From Deltaproteobacteria bacterium (lineage in GTDB: Bacteria > Desulfobacterota > DSM-4660 > Desulfatiglandales > Desulfatiglandaceae), in contig JAOZOW010000017.1 in assembly GCA_029933075.1 (NCBI GenBank), forward strand, positions 1 to 40,879: a stretch of 40,879 nt of DNA, read 5' to 3'. Positions 1-8,109 of the stretch are shown piece after piece (within the stretch, counting starts at the first letter, position 1; the number at the start of each line of letters is the position of its first letter). The notes below the pieces were generated by a model, which saw only the letters and a list, made by a program, of their open reading frames with translations, did no database searches and had not been told where the DNA came from. The position numbers and the translations under genes were made by a program.

Positions 1-97
1 AAAACCCCCTTAAAAAATCCCATCTCAACTCCGAGCCCTGACCTCCGAACCTGGACATCACCATTTAAGGCAAAGATTCCCAGCACATACAACTCCT

Positions 98-553
98 TCA
101 GGCTGCATCGAGAAAAAAGACAGTAAGATAAAGAGGCAGGTTTTTCCTGAAACTCCGCGGAGGGATCCAAAACCAGCTAAGACCCACTAAAGCACCGAAC
201 GCCATATAACAAAGTGCAAAGACCCATGACGGGGCTTGATAGTACAAAAAGTTTTCCAGCCAGTGCGATATGAAAGAACCGGAATATACGGCATCGCCAG
301 CCCGTGAACGTAGCGCCATTTCAATTGTAGTGAGCGGACATATAATATCGAACCAGGACTGAACCACGACCACACCGATAGCCACAAGATGCGTCAACCG
401 AAACCAAGGATTGCGGATCCAAGACCATGCACGGGCCTTACCAACGAATATAAACGCTAAACCAATCACAACGAAGGCGACGAACAGCACATGCAGCAAC
501 AGGATTGCATCGGCAACTATCAGGAAGGCCGTCGATGAGTCCACTTTTGCCAC
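98..553 (-). CDS. DUF2784 family integral membrane protein
   Basis: Protein of 151 residues with three clear hydrophobic stretches (about residues 10-37, 52-72 and 110-130) and the motif CPLTTIE at residues 72-78. That motif follows the second membrane segment and is typical of the DUF2784 family, whose function is unknown. It is an inner-membrane protein of roughly the usual family length. The start is a GTG at 551-553; no strong ribosome binding site is visible. It lies downstream of the phosphodiesterase gene on the same strand with about 90 bases between, so co-transcription is possible. The family assignment rests on the hydrophobic pattern and the CPLT motif; no biochemical role can be read from the sequence. 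Confidence 0.8.
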   Translation of the reverse strand: MAKVDSSTAFLIVADAILLLHVLFVAFVVIGLAFIFVGKARAWSWIRNPWFRLTHLVAIGVVVVQSWFDIICPLTTIEMALRSRAGDAVYSGSFISHWLENFLYYQAPSWVFALCYMAFGALVGLSWFWIPPRSFRKNLPLYLTVFFLDAA

Positions 554-643
554 CTTAACGTTTGTGGTTACCGGCTGGCATGTAGCGACTGAGCAGGAAA
601 AGGCTTAAGGTATTGTGGGCAACCGCTGTGGAGGAGGGATAAC

Positions 644-1123
644 TTACAATCGGATGATTTCGCCCCGGATATCCTTGTCCACTTCGAGCAGGCCGATACT
701 TCTCCGCCAGAGGCAGGGGAGCCCTCCTATCAAAGAACCGGGATTGAAAAAAAGAACGCCATCTTTTTTGCGGTTTACAGCCCGATGGCTGTGCCCAAAA
801 ACCAAACAATGAATATCTTTGAAAAGTGAAGCCGCCCTTTGCTCCAGGCCGAAGGGAAATCCCCACCCGTGAGTCAAACCGATCTTGAAACCCTTTACCT
901 CAACGACTGCTCTGGTTGGATATCTCTCTTTGACCTCGGGCAGATCCCGGTTGCCTGCCACGACATAGACCTCCTTTCCTCTAAACACCTGTAGCACCTC
1001 AAGGGCATGGAGGTCCCCTGCATGGAGGATCAATTCTGCATCCCCCATGTATTTTTTGACCACAGATTCAAGAAAGGGAGTGGGTGAATCAAGATGGGTG
1101 TCTGAGATTACGCCTATTTTCAC
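644..1123 (-). CDS. YfcE/MJ0936-type metallophosphoesterase
   Basis: This 159-residue protein has every motif of the calcineurin-like phosphoesterase fold in order: DTH at 8-10, GD at 36-37, GNRD at 57-60, THG at 84-86 and GHSH at 110-113. These residues bind two divalent metal ions. The short length and spacing match the YfcE/MJ0936 group of small cytoplasmic phosphodiesterases that hydrolyse phosphodiester model substrates; the physiological substrate is unknown. Translation begins with GTG at 1121-1123, placing the MKIGVISDTH-type family N-terminus directly at the start. The gene follows the flavin oxidoreductase gene on the same strand after about 58 bases. Confidence 0.9.
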   Translation of the reverse strand: MKIGVISDTHLDSPTPFLESVVKKYMGDAELILHAGDLHALEVLQVFRGKEVYVVAGNRDLPEVKERYPTRAVVEVKGFKIGLTHGWGFPFGLEQRAASLFKDIHCLVFGHSHRAVNRKKDGVLFFNPGSLIGGLPCLWRRSIGLLEVDKDIRGEIIRL

Positions 1124-1181
1124 ATCAATGTCCGCTGCCTGTTATCGGTAATGAGCATTGAGCTCACAGCATGGTCATTTT

Positions 1182-3185
1182 TTATATTGCCAAGCCTGTC
1201 AAATATCCTTCCTTAATGGCCTCGAGGGCATTCCGCGGCTCTTTGGCATCACCTATCAGATAAAGATCACCGACCAGTCCCTCGATTTGCTTTTGAAGGC
1301 TATTTTCCGCTTTGGACCCTGCTGCGATAACAACCGAGTCGGCGGGTATGAATCCGCTGCCCTCTGCATTCTCTATTTCGAGACCATCGTGCCTTATTCC
1401 CATTGCTTTTGTCCCGGTCATGATTTTCACACCCAGGCGTCTCAGCTCCGCCATTACCGTCCACCGGGTCGTCAGGCCGATATCTTTACCCACTTTTTTG
1501 GTCATTTCCACCACTGTGACTTCTTTGAACCCCTTGTTTAACAACTCCGTGATGGTGTCAATAGACTCGGCACGGTTGACCATGAGGAAGTGAAGAACCT
1601 CGGGCGATAGCGTACCCAGGTTTCCTAAGTATAGGGCCGTTTCGAGGCCGACGGCATTTCCGCCCACAATAACCACCTGCTGACCCACGCCCGCCTTTCC
1701 GGCCAACACGTCCCAGGCCTGGACTACGTTCTGACCGTCCGCACCCGGGATATCCGGCAGGATCGGGCTGGCCCCCGCAGCAAGCACCACCGTGTCCGGG
1801 CCCATTTCTTTGACAAAAGAAGCATCAACTTTTGTGTTTAACAGGACCTCCACGTCGAGTGCCTCCAGATTGCTGATCAGGTCTTGGACGGCGGTTACCA
1901 GCTCCCCCCTTCCGGGGATGTGCCTGTTCAGGAGCAACTGTCCTCCGAGCACACCTTTTTTTTCCGCAAGCGTGACCTTGTGGCCCCTTTCTGCCGCAGT
2001 ACATGCGGCCTTCATGCCTGCAGGCCCACCTCCAATGATCAGGACCTTCTTGGGTTTTGCCGCAGGCTTCGGTATCAACTCGCCTTCCTTCCCTGCCCGT
2101 GGATTCACGAGACAGGTAGCTGGCTGGAAACGGAAGATGCTGTCAAAGCAACCTTGATTGCAGGCCACGCAGTGATAGATCAGGTTCTCCTTTCCATGGC
2201 GGGCCTTTTCCGGCAAGTCCGGGTCTGCAAGGAGACCCCGTGCCATGGTCACCAGGTCTGCCTCGCCATTTCGCAAAATCTCCTCGGCCAAGTAAGGATC
2301 ATTTATGCGGTTGCTGGCCAGTACCGGCACAGACACCGCTGACTTGATCCCACGGGCGAGGTATACGTAAGCCCTTCGGGGCACGCCCATGGTGAGCTGC
2401 GGGATCCTCGTCTCATGCCATCCACCCGTGACATTGAATAGATCCACCCCGCGGTTTTCAGCCTCGGAGGCGAAGATCTTGGCCTCCCGGTTGGTGTTCC
2501 CTCCCTCCATGAATTCATTGCCTGCGACTCTCATCAGGATGGGATAATTGGGCCCCACAGCACTTCTTACCTTTTCAACTATTTCGAGCCCAAAGCGCAT
2601 GCGGTTTTCCAGAGAGCCTCCATAGGCGTCCTCCCGCAGGTTGGTAATGGGGGATAGAAACTGGCTGATCAGATATCCTGCACTGGCAAGGATCTCCACC
2701 GCATCAAACCCAGCTTTCTTGGCCCTTAAGGCTGCTTCTGCAAAGCGATCCTGGACCTCGGGGATCTCCTCCAGTTCAAGCGCTCTGGGTGTCTCGCCCG
2801 TGAATTTGGACCTCACGGCCGAGGCAGAAAAAGGCTTTCTGCCTCCAATCATGGAGGAATGGGTGTACCGCCCCGCCTGGTAGAGCTGAGCGGCAATCCG
2901 TGCTCCGCTTGACCTGACAGCTTCGGTGAGCCTCCTCAAACCGGGGACATACCGGTCGTCATGGATGCACACCATGTTGGACATACCGCCATATTCGTCA
3001 ATCGGGCAGCCCCCCACTATAATGAAGCCCACGCCACCTTTGGCCCTCTGAACATAAAAGTCCACCAAGCGGTCTGTCACCTCCCCGTCCGGGGTGTAGC
3101 CCAGGTGCATGGCGGTCATGACGATCCGGTTCTTTAGTTCAAGAGAGCTGATCCTCATGGGGGAAAAGAGATATGGGAATTGCAT
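1182..3185 (-). CDS. NADH:flavin oxidoreductase / 2,4-dienoyl-CoA reductase-like Fe-S flavoenzyme
   Basis: A two-module flavoenzyme of 667 residues. Residues 1-330 form an old-yellow-enzyme TIM barrel (FMN), followed by a 4Fe-4S cluster motif with Cys339, Cys342, Cys346 and Cys358, then a FAD/NAD(P) dinucleotide-binding half beginning with GGGPAG at 385-390. The proton-relay pair of E. coli FadH, Tyr166 and His252, appears to be preserved as Tyr171 (AGYLISQFLSP) and His257 (GGWHETR). The family reduces activated C=C bonds of enoyl-CoAs, enals or similar substrates; which one here is unknown. I chose the ATG at 3183-3185 because GGAGG lies 8 bases upstream; the frame is open further upstream to a GTG at 3272, which lacks such a site. 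It lies behind thiS with a 117-base gap. Confidence 0.88.
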   Translation of the reverse strand: MQFPYLFSPMRISSLELKNRIVMTAMHLGYTPDGEVTDRLVDFYVQRAKGGVGFIIVGGCPIDEYGGMSNMVCIHDDRYVPGLRRLTEAVRSSGARIAAQLYQAGRYTHSSMIGGRKPFSASAVRSKFTGETPRALELEEIPEVQDRFAEAALRAKKAGFDAVEILASAGYLISQFLSPITNLREDAYGGSLENRMRFGLEIVEKVRSAVGPNYPILMRVAGNEFMEGGNTNREAKIFASEAENRGVDLFNVTGGWHETRIPQLTMGVPRRAYVYLARGIKSAVSVPVLASNRINDPYLAEEILRNGEADLVTMARGLLADPDLPEKARHGKENLIYHCVACNQGCFDSIFRFQPATCLVNPRAGKEGELIPKPAAKPKKVLIIGGGPAGMKAACTAAERGHKVTLAEKKGVLGGQLLLNRHIPGRGELVTAVQDLISNLEALDVEVLLNTKVDASFVKEMGPDTVVLAAGASPILPDIPGADGQNVVQAWDVLAGKAGVGQQVVIVGGNAVGLETALYLGNLGTLSPEVLHFLMVNRAESIDTITELLNKGFKEVTVVEMTKKVGKDIGLTTRWTVMAELRRLGVKIMTGTKAMGIRHDGLEIENAEGSGFIPADSVVIAAGSKAENSLQKQIEGLVGDLYLIGDAKEPRNALEAIKEGYLTGLAI

Positions 3186-3302
3186 TTCAGTTGCCTCCGT
3201 GAAAGTTTCATTGCGCTCCGACTCTTTTGGCAGGACATAGGATTTTGAGATGGAACAATCTCCTGGCTCCACGGGTAAAGAGATCCCATGCGCCCGGGTG
3301 CA

Positions 3303-3515
3303 TCACCCGCCGAAGTTTGGATTCAGGAATTCGATGCGGTCCCCTTCAGAAATCCTTGTGGTCACATATTTCTGCGGGTATACGAAGCGGCCGTTGTGCT
3401 CGACGATTAGGTGAACATCATCTTCTTTGAATTTCAAGATCAGGGAAGAAATAGTAATACCCTTCGGAACCTTTTCTCTAAATCCGTTTACAAGGATTTC
3501 GATCTCTTCATTCAT
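3303..3515 (-). CDS. thiS: ThiS/MoaD-type sulfur carrier protein
   Basis: A 70-residue beta-grasp protein ending in NPNFGG. The C-terminal Gly-Gly is the site that is adenylated and thiocarboxylated in ThiS and MoaD; the EGDRIEF segment just before it is typical of the family. ThiS donates sulfur for the thiazole of thiamine; related carriers serve molybdopterin or other sulfur transfers. No thiF, thiG or thiH is nearby, so the pathway cannot be fixed from context. The ATG at 3513-3515 is preceded by CAGGA. It is first in a probable two-gene unit with the Fe-S flavoenzyme gene. A second, MoaD-like carrier is encoded at 27333-27638, so the two carriers probably serve different pathways. Confidence 0.85.
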   Translation of the reverse strand: MNEEIEILVNGFREKVPKGITISSLILKFKEDDVHLIVEHNGRFVYPQKYVTTRISEGDRIEFLNPNFGG

Positions 3516-3659
3516 AATCCTGCTGCCGCTTTTCTCTCCCAGCGGGCATCGGGGGTCTACCCTCGCGTCCAGATCTCTTCAAAAACCAATACCAAAGCCG
3601 GGTGGATAAAGCAATCGGGATTTTCGCACAGACGTTGCAACCCTTATCTGTTTCGAGGC

Positions 3660-4688
3660 TTATGGCATCCACTCGTCTTCGTGAGGTTCTTCGTCTCTGT
3701 ACGCTCTCTTTTTCTGGATGAGCCTGAAGGATGCGTAAATGGTGACCATGGCCATGAGGGCAAAGAGAATCTCGTAGAGATGATAGCTCAAGTATACAAA
3801 CCAGGTGGTTCGCTTTCTGAGAGAATCATGCCACTCATTTTCAAGAGTTGAAATGGAGGAGGAGAAGGTCTCCCTGAAGGCGGCGTTTGTCTCCATCCCG
3901 CTCCGAAGCCGCTCAAGGAGAACGAGAACCCTGTCCATGCCATACTTTCCCACAAGAAAAGTGACAAAACTTTTGCTCTCTTCATACGCCAGTGAGAGCA
4001 TATCCGCCTTCCTGGGGAAACGCTTTCCCAAGGCAGTTAAAGGAATATAGTTCCTTGATAGAATTGCCCGGTTGAGGAGAGATCTTTTCTGGTACATAAT
4101 GATATCAGAGATACCGCCGCTCACCCACTGGCAGATCCCCTCATCCAACCACCTCGGGAGATTACGGCTTTCCACATGCTGGTGCAAGAAAAGGTGACAA
4201 AGTTCGTGCTTCAAAACGGTCTCGAGACTGAACGGACGAAGGGTTACCCGCGAGTGATCAATAACAATCATGGCCTTGTCCGGCACGGCAAATGCGACTG
4301 TAAGAGGGCTCTCGGCCATGTTCTGAAATCGGGATCTCTTGCTTATGAGCAATACAGAGGGCCTCATCTCCAAACGCCAGCCGAGCGTGGTCTGAAGTTC
4401 ATTCCTGATCCCCGGATAGATCCTTGCCACCTCTTCGGCGACCGACCTCAATCCGGACTCGAAATAGACCTGTACGTCTCGATAAAGGAGTGCCTGCATC
4501 TGTACGGCGAATGAATTCGGGAACCTTGCTATCAGGAGCGCTGTCAGGAAAACAAAAATTCGAAGCCCCGCCCAGAGAAACCCTTGCCTCTTTTTCGGAC
4601 AAGTCAGCGGCCATTGGGAAAGCTGGCGGCATAAGGGAGGTCCACGAAAGGAGTCCCGAGCAGTTCTCTCGAGATACCTGCCTGCCAT
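3660..4688 (-). CDS. Membrane-anchored gluzincin metallopeptidase (peptidase MA-like)
   Basis: The zinc site is visible as HELCH with a second-shell WLDEG 18 residues later (His161, Glu162, His165 and Glu183 counted from the ATG at 4688). This is the HExxH...E arrangement of gluzincins and matches the peptidase MA group. A hydrophobic segment (GLRIFVFLTALLIARF) near the N-terminus may be a signal anchor. A second one near the C-terminus (about residues 300-325) is followed by a short charged tail. The catalytic domain is therefore expected outside the cytoplasmic membrane. The start is uncertain: the frame stays open to 4811, with ATGs at 4733, 4709 and 4688, none with a good ribosome binding site. 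Longer versions would overlap the divergent namZ-like frame. Substrate unknown. Confidence 0.75.
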   Translation of the reverse strand: MAGRYLERTARDSFRGPPLCRQLSQWPLTCPKKRQGFLWAGLRIFVFLTALLIARFPNSFAVQMQALLYRDVQVYFESGLRSVAEEVARIYPGIRNELQTTLGWRLEMRPSVLLISKRSRFQNMAESPLTVAFAVPDKAMIVIDHSRVTLRPFSLETVLKHELCHLFLHQHVESRNLPRWLDEGICQWVSGGISDIIMYQKRSLLNRAILSRNYIPLTALGKRFPRKADMLSLAYEESKSFVTFLVGKYGMDRVLVLLERLRSGMETNAAFRETFSSSISTLENEWHDSLRKRTTWFVYLSYHLYEILFALMAMVTIYASFRLIQKKRAYRDEEPHEDEWMP

Positions 4689-4769
4689 AAGATAGGCAGG
4701 TCGGAGCATCAAATCAGAAAATCGAAACAACATGAGTGGGGCGCTCTTGCAAACCGGTGGCAAATCCCA

Positions 4770-4775
4770 TAGGAT
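4770..4775 (+). promoter_or_regulatory. Possible sigma70-like promoter for the NamZ-family gene (-10 box)
   Basis: TTGCAA at 4747-4752, a 17-base spacer and TAGGAT at 4770-4775 give a moderate sigma70-like match (4 of 6 in each box) about 57 bases before the preferred ATG at 4832. It also argues against the upstream in-frame ATG at 4736, which would lie before the transcription start. Weak evidence by eye only. Confidence 0.3.
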
Positions 4776-4831
4776 CTCTACAAATTTTATTTGGTGTATC
4801 ATTACCCGCACAGGTAGTTGAGGCAGAGGAT

Positions 4832-6004
4832 ATGCAATCGATATCTACAGGGCTCGATCGCCTTCGTGACGAATACTGGCCCCAGCTCAAGGGGATGAAA
4901 TTGGGGCTCCTCGCTAATCAGGCCTCCGTTGACCGACACCTCTCTCCTGCTAAGGATATCATAGCAGGCCTGCTTCCCGGCCATTTAAAGGTCCTTTTCG
5001 GCCCTCAGCACGGCTACGGGGGAGAAGACCAAGACAATATGGTGGAAACCCCCCATTCCTATGATAGAGACCTTAATATTCCTGTCTACAGCCTCTATGG
5101 AGATACGAGAAACCCACTGCCGGACATGCTCGATGAACTGGACCTCCTTGTGATCGATCTCCAAGACGTTGGTTCAAGGGTCTACACCTTTGCCTCCACC
5201 ATGCTCAATTGCCTAAGGGCGGCGGCCGACCAAGGCAAGGAGGTGCTCCTCCTTGACCGGCCCAACCCTCTCGGTGGCAAGGTGATTGAAGGAAACCTGC
5301 TTCGCCCGGAGTTCTCATCGTTTGTAGGACCATACCCCCTTCCCATGCGCCATGGGCTGACCATGGGCGAATTAGCCGAGATGTTTAACGATGTATTTCA
5401 GCTTGAGTGTTGCCTCAAAGTCCTTACCATGCATGGATGGCGCAGGGAAATGGTCTGGCGTGATACCGGCCTTCGGTGGGTGATGCCCTCTCCAAACATG
5501 CCGCTTCCAGATACCGCCTTTGTTTACCCCGGCCAAGTAATATGGGAGGGAACGAACATCTCAGAAGGCAGAGGGACTTGCCGGCCTTTTGAAATATTCG
5601 GCGCCCCCTTTCTTGACACGGGCGCCATCATGCAAGCCTTGGTGCCAGAGGCGAAAAGGGGATGCATCCTCCAAGAGTATACTTTCCGGCCAACATTTCA
5701 GAAATGGTCCGGGGAACTCTGCCGGGGATTCATGCTCCATGTCCTCGACCCAGATAGCTACAGGCCTTTTTTTTCCTCCCTAGCCCTCCTCAAAGCTGTG
5801 CTGGAAATCCACCAAGACAGCTTTCAATGGAAAGATCCACCCTACGAGTACGAATATGAAAAGATGCCTTTCGATATCATTCTGGGTGACCCCACGATAC
5901 GGCGGGACTTGGAGAGAGGTGTCAGCCTATACCGCATGCAAGAAAAATGGGAGGCGGATCTTGAGGCCTTTTCGCACTGGAGGAAAGCCTATCTACTCTA
6001 TTAG
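4832..6004 (+). CDS. DUF1343/NamZ-family protein (exo-beta-N-acetylmuramidase-like)
   Basis: The 390-residue product matches the NamZ (YbbC, DUF1343) family over its whole length: LANQASV near residue 28, LFGPQHG at 55-61, PVYSLYG, LVIDLQDVGSRVYTF, LDRPNPLGG and EGTNISEGRGT. Characterised NamZ enzymes remove terminal MurNAc from peptidoglycan fragments for cell-wall recycling. Many members have PEHG where this one has PQHG (Gln59), so enzyme activity should not be assumed. I chose ATG 4832 over the upstream in-frame ATG 4736: it has GAGG-type sequence just before it, gives a normal family N-terminus and avoids overlap with the divergent peptidase gene. No signal peptide is seen with this start. 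Confidence 0.85.
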   Translation: MQSISTGLDRLRDEYWPQLKGMKLGLLANQASVDRHLSPAKDIIAGLLPGHLKVLFGPQHGYGGEDQDNMVETPHSYDRDLNIPVYSLYGDTRNPLPDMLDELDLLVIDLQDVGSRVYTFASTMLNCLRAAADQGKEVLLLDRPNPLGGKVIEGNLLRPEFSSFVGPYPLPMRHGLTMGELAEMFNDVFQLECCLKVLTMHGWRREMVWRDTGLRWVMPSPNMPLPDTAFVYPGQVIWEGTNISEGRGTCRPFEIFGAPFLDTGAIMQALVPEAKRGCILQEYTFRPTFQKWSGELCRGFMLHVLDPDSYRPFFSSLALLKAVLEIHQDSFQWKDPPYEYEYEKMPFDIILGDPTIRRDLERGVSLYRMQEKWEADLEAFSHWRKAYLLY

Positions 6005-6149
6005 GGTACGCGCGGCCCGCTTTCTTCTCAAAAATAACACCCTCTATCCTCTCGGGCTCATAGGGGTTGTATACCGGGGCTTCTGGATACTTGATCAGGG
6101 AGGTTCTTTGTTCGGATAAACGCCTCCATCTTTTGCCAGGGGGGCTCTT

Positions 6150-6356
6150 TCAGGTGACACCAAGGGCCTGGAGCAGTTTCTCGGCTACCTTGATATACTC
6201 TGGACCCAGCTTTTTTATGATGTAAGCCTTTCCGCTCTCTGAGCCCATGGTCATGGAAAGCAGTTGTTTAAGGAGCTTTCTCTCCTCTTTGTTGAGCATC
6301 AACAGAGCACCGGTCTGATCGCTCAAGATAAGCTCGCCATTTTCACTACCATTCAC
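6150..6356 (-). CDS. Small hypothetical protein (68 aa) downstream of HTH gene
   Basis: I do not recognise this family. The 68-residue product has no membrane segment, a polar start (MNGSENGELILSDQTG) and two predicted amphipathic helices rich in Leu and Lys (NKEERKLLKQLL and EYIKVAEKLLQAL). Translation appears to start with GTG at 6354-6356, preceded by AGAGGG with an 8-base spacing; this site overlaps the end of the HTH gene, whose stop codon lies 12 bases upstream. That arrangement strongly suggests translational linkage to the HTH protein and supports the frame being real. Role unknown; a partner or effector of the HTH protein is a reasonable guess only. Confidence 0.6.
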   Translation of the reverse strand: MNGSENGELILSDQTGALLMLNKEERKLLKQLLSMTMGSESGKAYIIKKLGPEYIKVAEKLLQALGVT

Positions 6357-6368
6357 GTGTCAAACCCT

Positions 6369-6539
6369 CTACTTTTTTTGACCGCCGCTGATCCATTTGT
6401 CGATGGCTTCTTTATCGAAGCGCCACACCCTACCAATTCTAATCGCGGGGATCTTTCCCTCTGCAGCGTATTTACAAATGGTAATCTCATGTAGTTTCAA
6501 GTATTTTGCCACCTCTTTGGTCGTCATGATTTCCGGCAT
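6369..6539 (-). CDS. Excisionase/MerR-type helix-turn-helix DNA-binding protein
   Basis: A 56-residue protein starting MPEIMTTKEVAKYLKLHE and continuing with KYAAEGKIPAIRIGRVWRF. This is the single-domain HTH_17/excisionase fold: TKEVAKYL begins the first helix, and GRVWRF is the wing that normally follows the recognition helix. The ATG at 6537-6539 is preceded by AGGAG with a 7-base spacing, a convincing ribosome binding site. It is the first gene of a two-gene unit with the 68-residue ORF. Such small proteins act as phage/plasmid excisionases or as local transcriptional regulators; no integrase or att-like repeat is visible here, so a local regulator is more likely. Direct repeats in its own promoter fit autoregulation. 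Confidence 0.8.
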   Translation of the reverse strand: MPEIMTTKEVAKYLKLHEITICKYAAEGKIPAIRIGRVWRFDKEAIDKWISGGQKK

Positions 6540-6617
6540 GGTCGGACTCCTATATAGTTTAATTATTGAAAAGATGACCGCATGTGTTAGAAAACGTCAG
6601 GTAACCACTTAAAATTA

Positions 6618-6661
6618 ACTTTAATACCGCAAAGCATTCAAGTCAATAGGAAAACTGTCAA
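6618..6661 (-). promoter_or_regulatory. AT-rich promoter region of HTH module with direct repeats
   Basis: On the minus strand TTGACT (6641-6646), a 17-base spacer and TAAAGT (6618-6623) form a sigma70-like promoter. A second -35-like TTGACA lies at 6656-6661. The octamer CTATTGAC occurs twice in direct orientation, 15 bases apart start to start (plus-strand GTCAATAG at 6642-6649 and 6657-6664). One copy covers the -35 box and the other lies immediately upstream. The repeat is a candidate operator for the HTH protein. Confidence 0.45.
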
Positions 6662-6792
6662 TAGTAAACAAGAAAACACTAACTTTTTCTTCTTAATTTC
6701 TATTGGAGTTTTCCAAGCTCGATTCTGAATAATTAAGAATAAAAAGCAGTTATGGAAAAAAATGGGGGAAAGAGGGCGGAGAGGGACATATT

Positions 6793-8109
6793 TCAGCGCT
6801 CAACAACCCTGGCATCAATGCCCTTTGAGACTAACTCTGACTCCTGCGCTTCTGCACCTTGCTTTGTGTAATAAGCCCCCACGTAAAGACATGACACGCC
6901 CCGGTCGCTCGTAATGACATAGGGGCTGTAACCCAAATTACGCACTTCGGTCAGCTTCCCCTGTAGTCTTTCTCCGTTTTTGAACTGGCCGATAAGGATC
7001 CCATATTTTGTTCGCTTGGCCCGAGCCTCTGAAAGCCGCTTCTTTCTTATGAAGGCTCTGGCACCGCTTTCATCCCTGAAGTGCCCGGCAAATACCCGGT
7101 ACCATATGCCTTTTTCCCCGAGATCCACCTTGACCCAGTAAGAAGAAATACCTTTCTTGCGATAAAGCGCAATGGCTTTTTCCGCTCGTGCTATAGTCTT
7201 GAATGCACCAAGGAGGATTGCATATGGATACTTTGAAACCTTTTCTTCCATAGACAGGACCGGGTTTGGAACTGTTTCCGCTTTTTTGGCCTCACCATGC
7301 CCTTCTCCAAGCTTTTGGGCCTTGGTGGCTGCGGGTGCCTCTTTGTGGCTCGGGACCCTTTTTAGGACCTCCTTCGGAGCTGGTTTCTTTGGGGCATGTG
7401 CGGCCTCTCTTTTGCCCGCTTCCGTATGGATAACCCCTTGAGGACGTGAAGCTTCTACTGCCTTTTTTTCCGGGGAAAACCCTGGGCCTTTCTTTTTACT
7501 TGGATGGATCATCCCTGAATAATAGACAACCACAGCAAAAAGGAGCGATAGCACCACAGCGCACCCTGCAACAATAACGCCCTTTCGTAAAGGACTTCTG
7601 CCAGGGGCTTGTGGCGGGGCCGTCCCTACTTTAGATGTCCTCGTGCGCTTCTTTTTCTTCCGGGTCGTATCGGGCTTGCCCCTGCTCTGGGGCAGGCCAT
7701 CACCAGCCGCGGCCTTCGGCTTCTCCTTTCCGGGAACCCGAAAGGGTCTGGATGGCTGCGGAACAGCTGCAGCTTTTTTCCCTCTCGCCGCTGGCTGTGC
7801 CCTCTCCCTGTTTTTCTTTGATTCAAAGGAGCTTAATTCGCTACGAAAGATATCCTCGATCAGCTCCCTACTCTCGGAAAAGGCTTTTTCGTCATCCTTG
7901 TCCCCTTGCCCTGAAAAGGATTCCCGCTCAGGGGCCTTAGGGGCGGCCCCTTTTTCAGGGGAAAGGCTTGGGGGGTCAGCTCCAGTCCGCGAGGGGGAAG
8001 AGGACTCCTCAGGAGCCTCCAATTCACCACGAAACAGGTCTTCAATCAGTTCTCTGCTTTCAGAGAATGATTTGTCCCCGTTGCTCGAGTCATTGTCCGC
8101 GGCGTTCAT
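6793..8109 (-). CDS. Single-pass membrane protein with two SPOR domains and duplicated N-terminal motif
   Basis: The 438-residue product has a long hydrophilic, low-complexity cytoplasmic part, one transmembrane helix (about 176-200, GVIVAGCAVVLSLLFAVVVYY), a Lys/Ala/Pro-rich linker, and two C-terminal SPOR-like repeats (roughly 292-360 and 370-438, starting YPYAILLGAF and YGILIGQF). SPOR domains bind denuded peptidoglycan glycans, often at the septum. The cytoplasmic part contains the motif FSESRELIED followed by L/I-FR-G/S-EL twice, at residues 15-30 and 77-92. Duplicated short motifs like this usually bind a partner protein; the partner is unknown. The start ATG at 8107-8109 follows GAGAGA. 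Resembles FtsN/DedD-like proteins in topology only. Confidence 0.75.
   Translation of the reverse strand: MNAADNDSSNGDKSFSESRELIEDLFRGELEAPEESSSPSRTGADPPSLSPEKGAAPKAPERESFSGQGDKDDEKAFSESRELIEDIFRSELSSFESKKNRERAQPAARGKKAAAVPQPSRPFRVPGKEKPKAAAGDGLPQSRGKPDTTRKKKKRTRTSKVGTAPPQAPGRSPLRKGVIVAGCAVVLSLLFAVVVYYSGMIHPSKKKGPGFSPEKKAVEASRPQGVIHTEAGKREAAHAPKKPAPKEVLKRVPSHKEAPAATKAQKLGEGHGEAKKAETVPNPVLSMEEKVSKYPYAILLGAFKTIARAEKAIALYRKKGISSYWVKVDLGEKGIWYRVFAGHFRDESGARAFIRKKRLSEARAKRTKYGILIGQFKNGERLQGKLTEVRNLGYSPYVITSDRGVSCLYVGAYYTKQGAEAQESELVSKGIDARVVER

Noticed and set aside
1-97. Left-edge sequence
   Set aside because: No credible frame, RNA or repeat seen; it only contains the region downstream of the DUF2784 gene.
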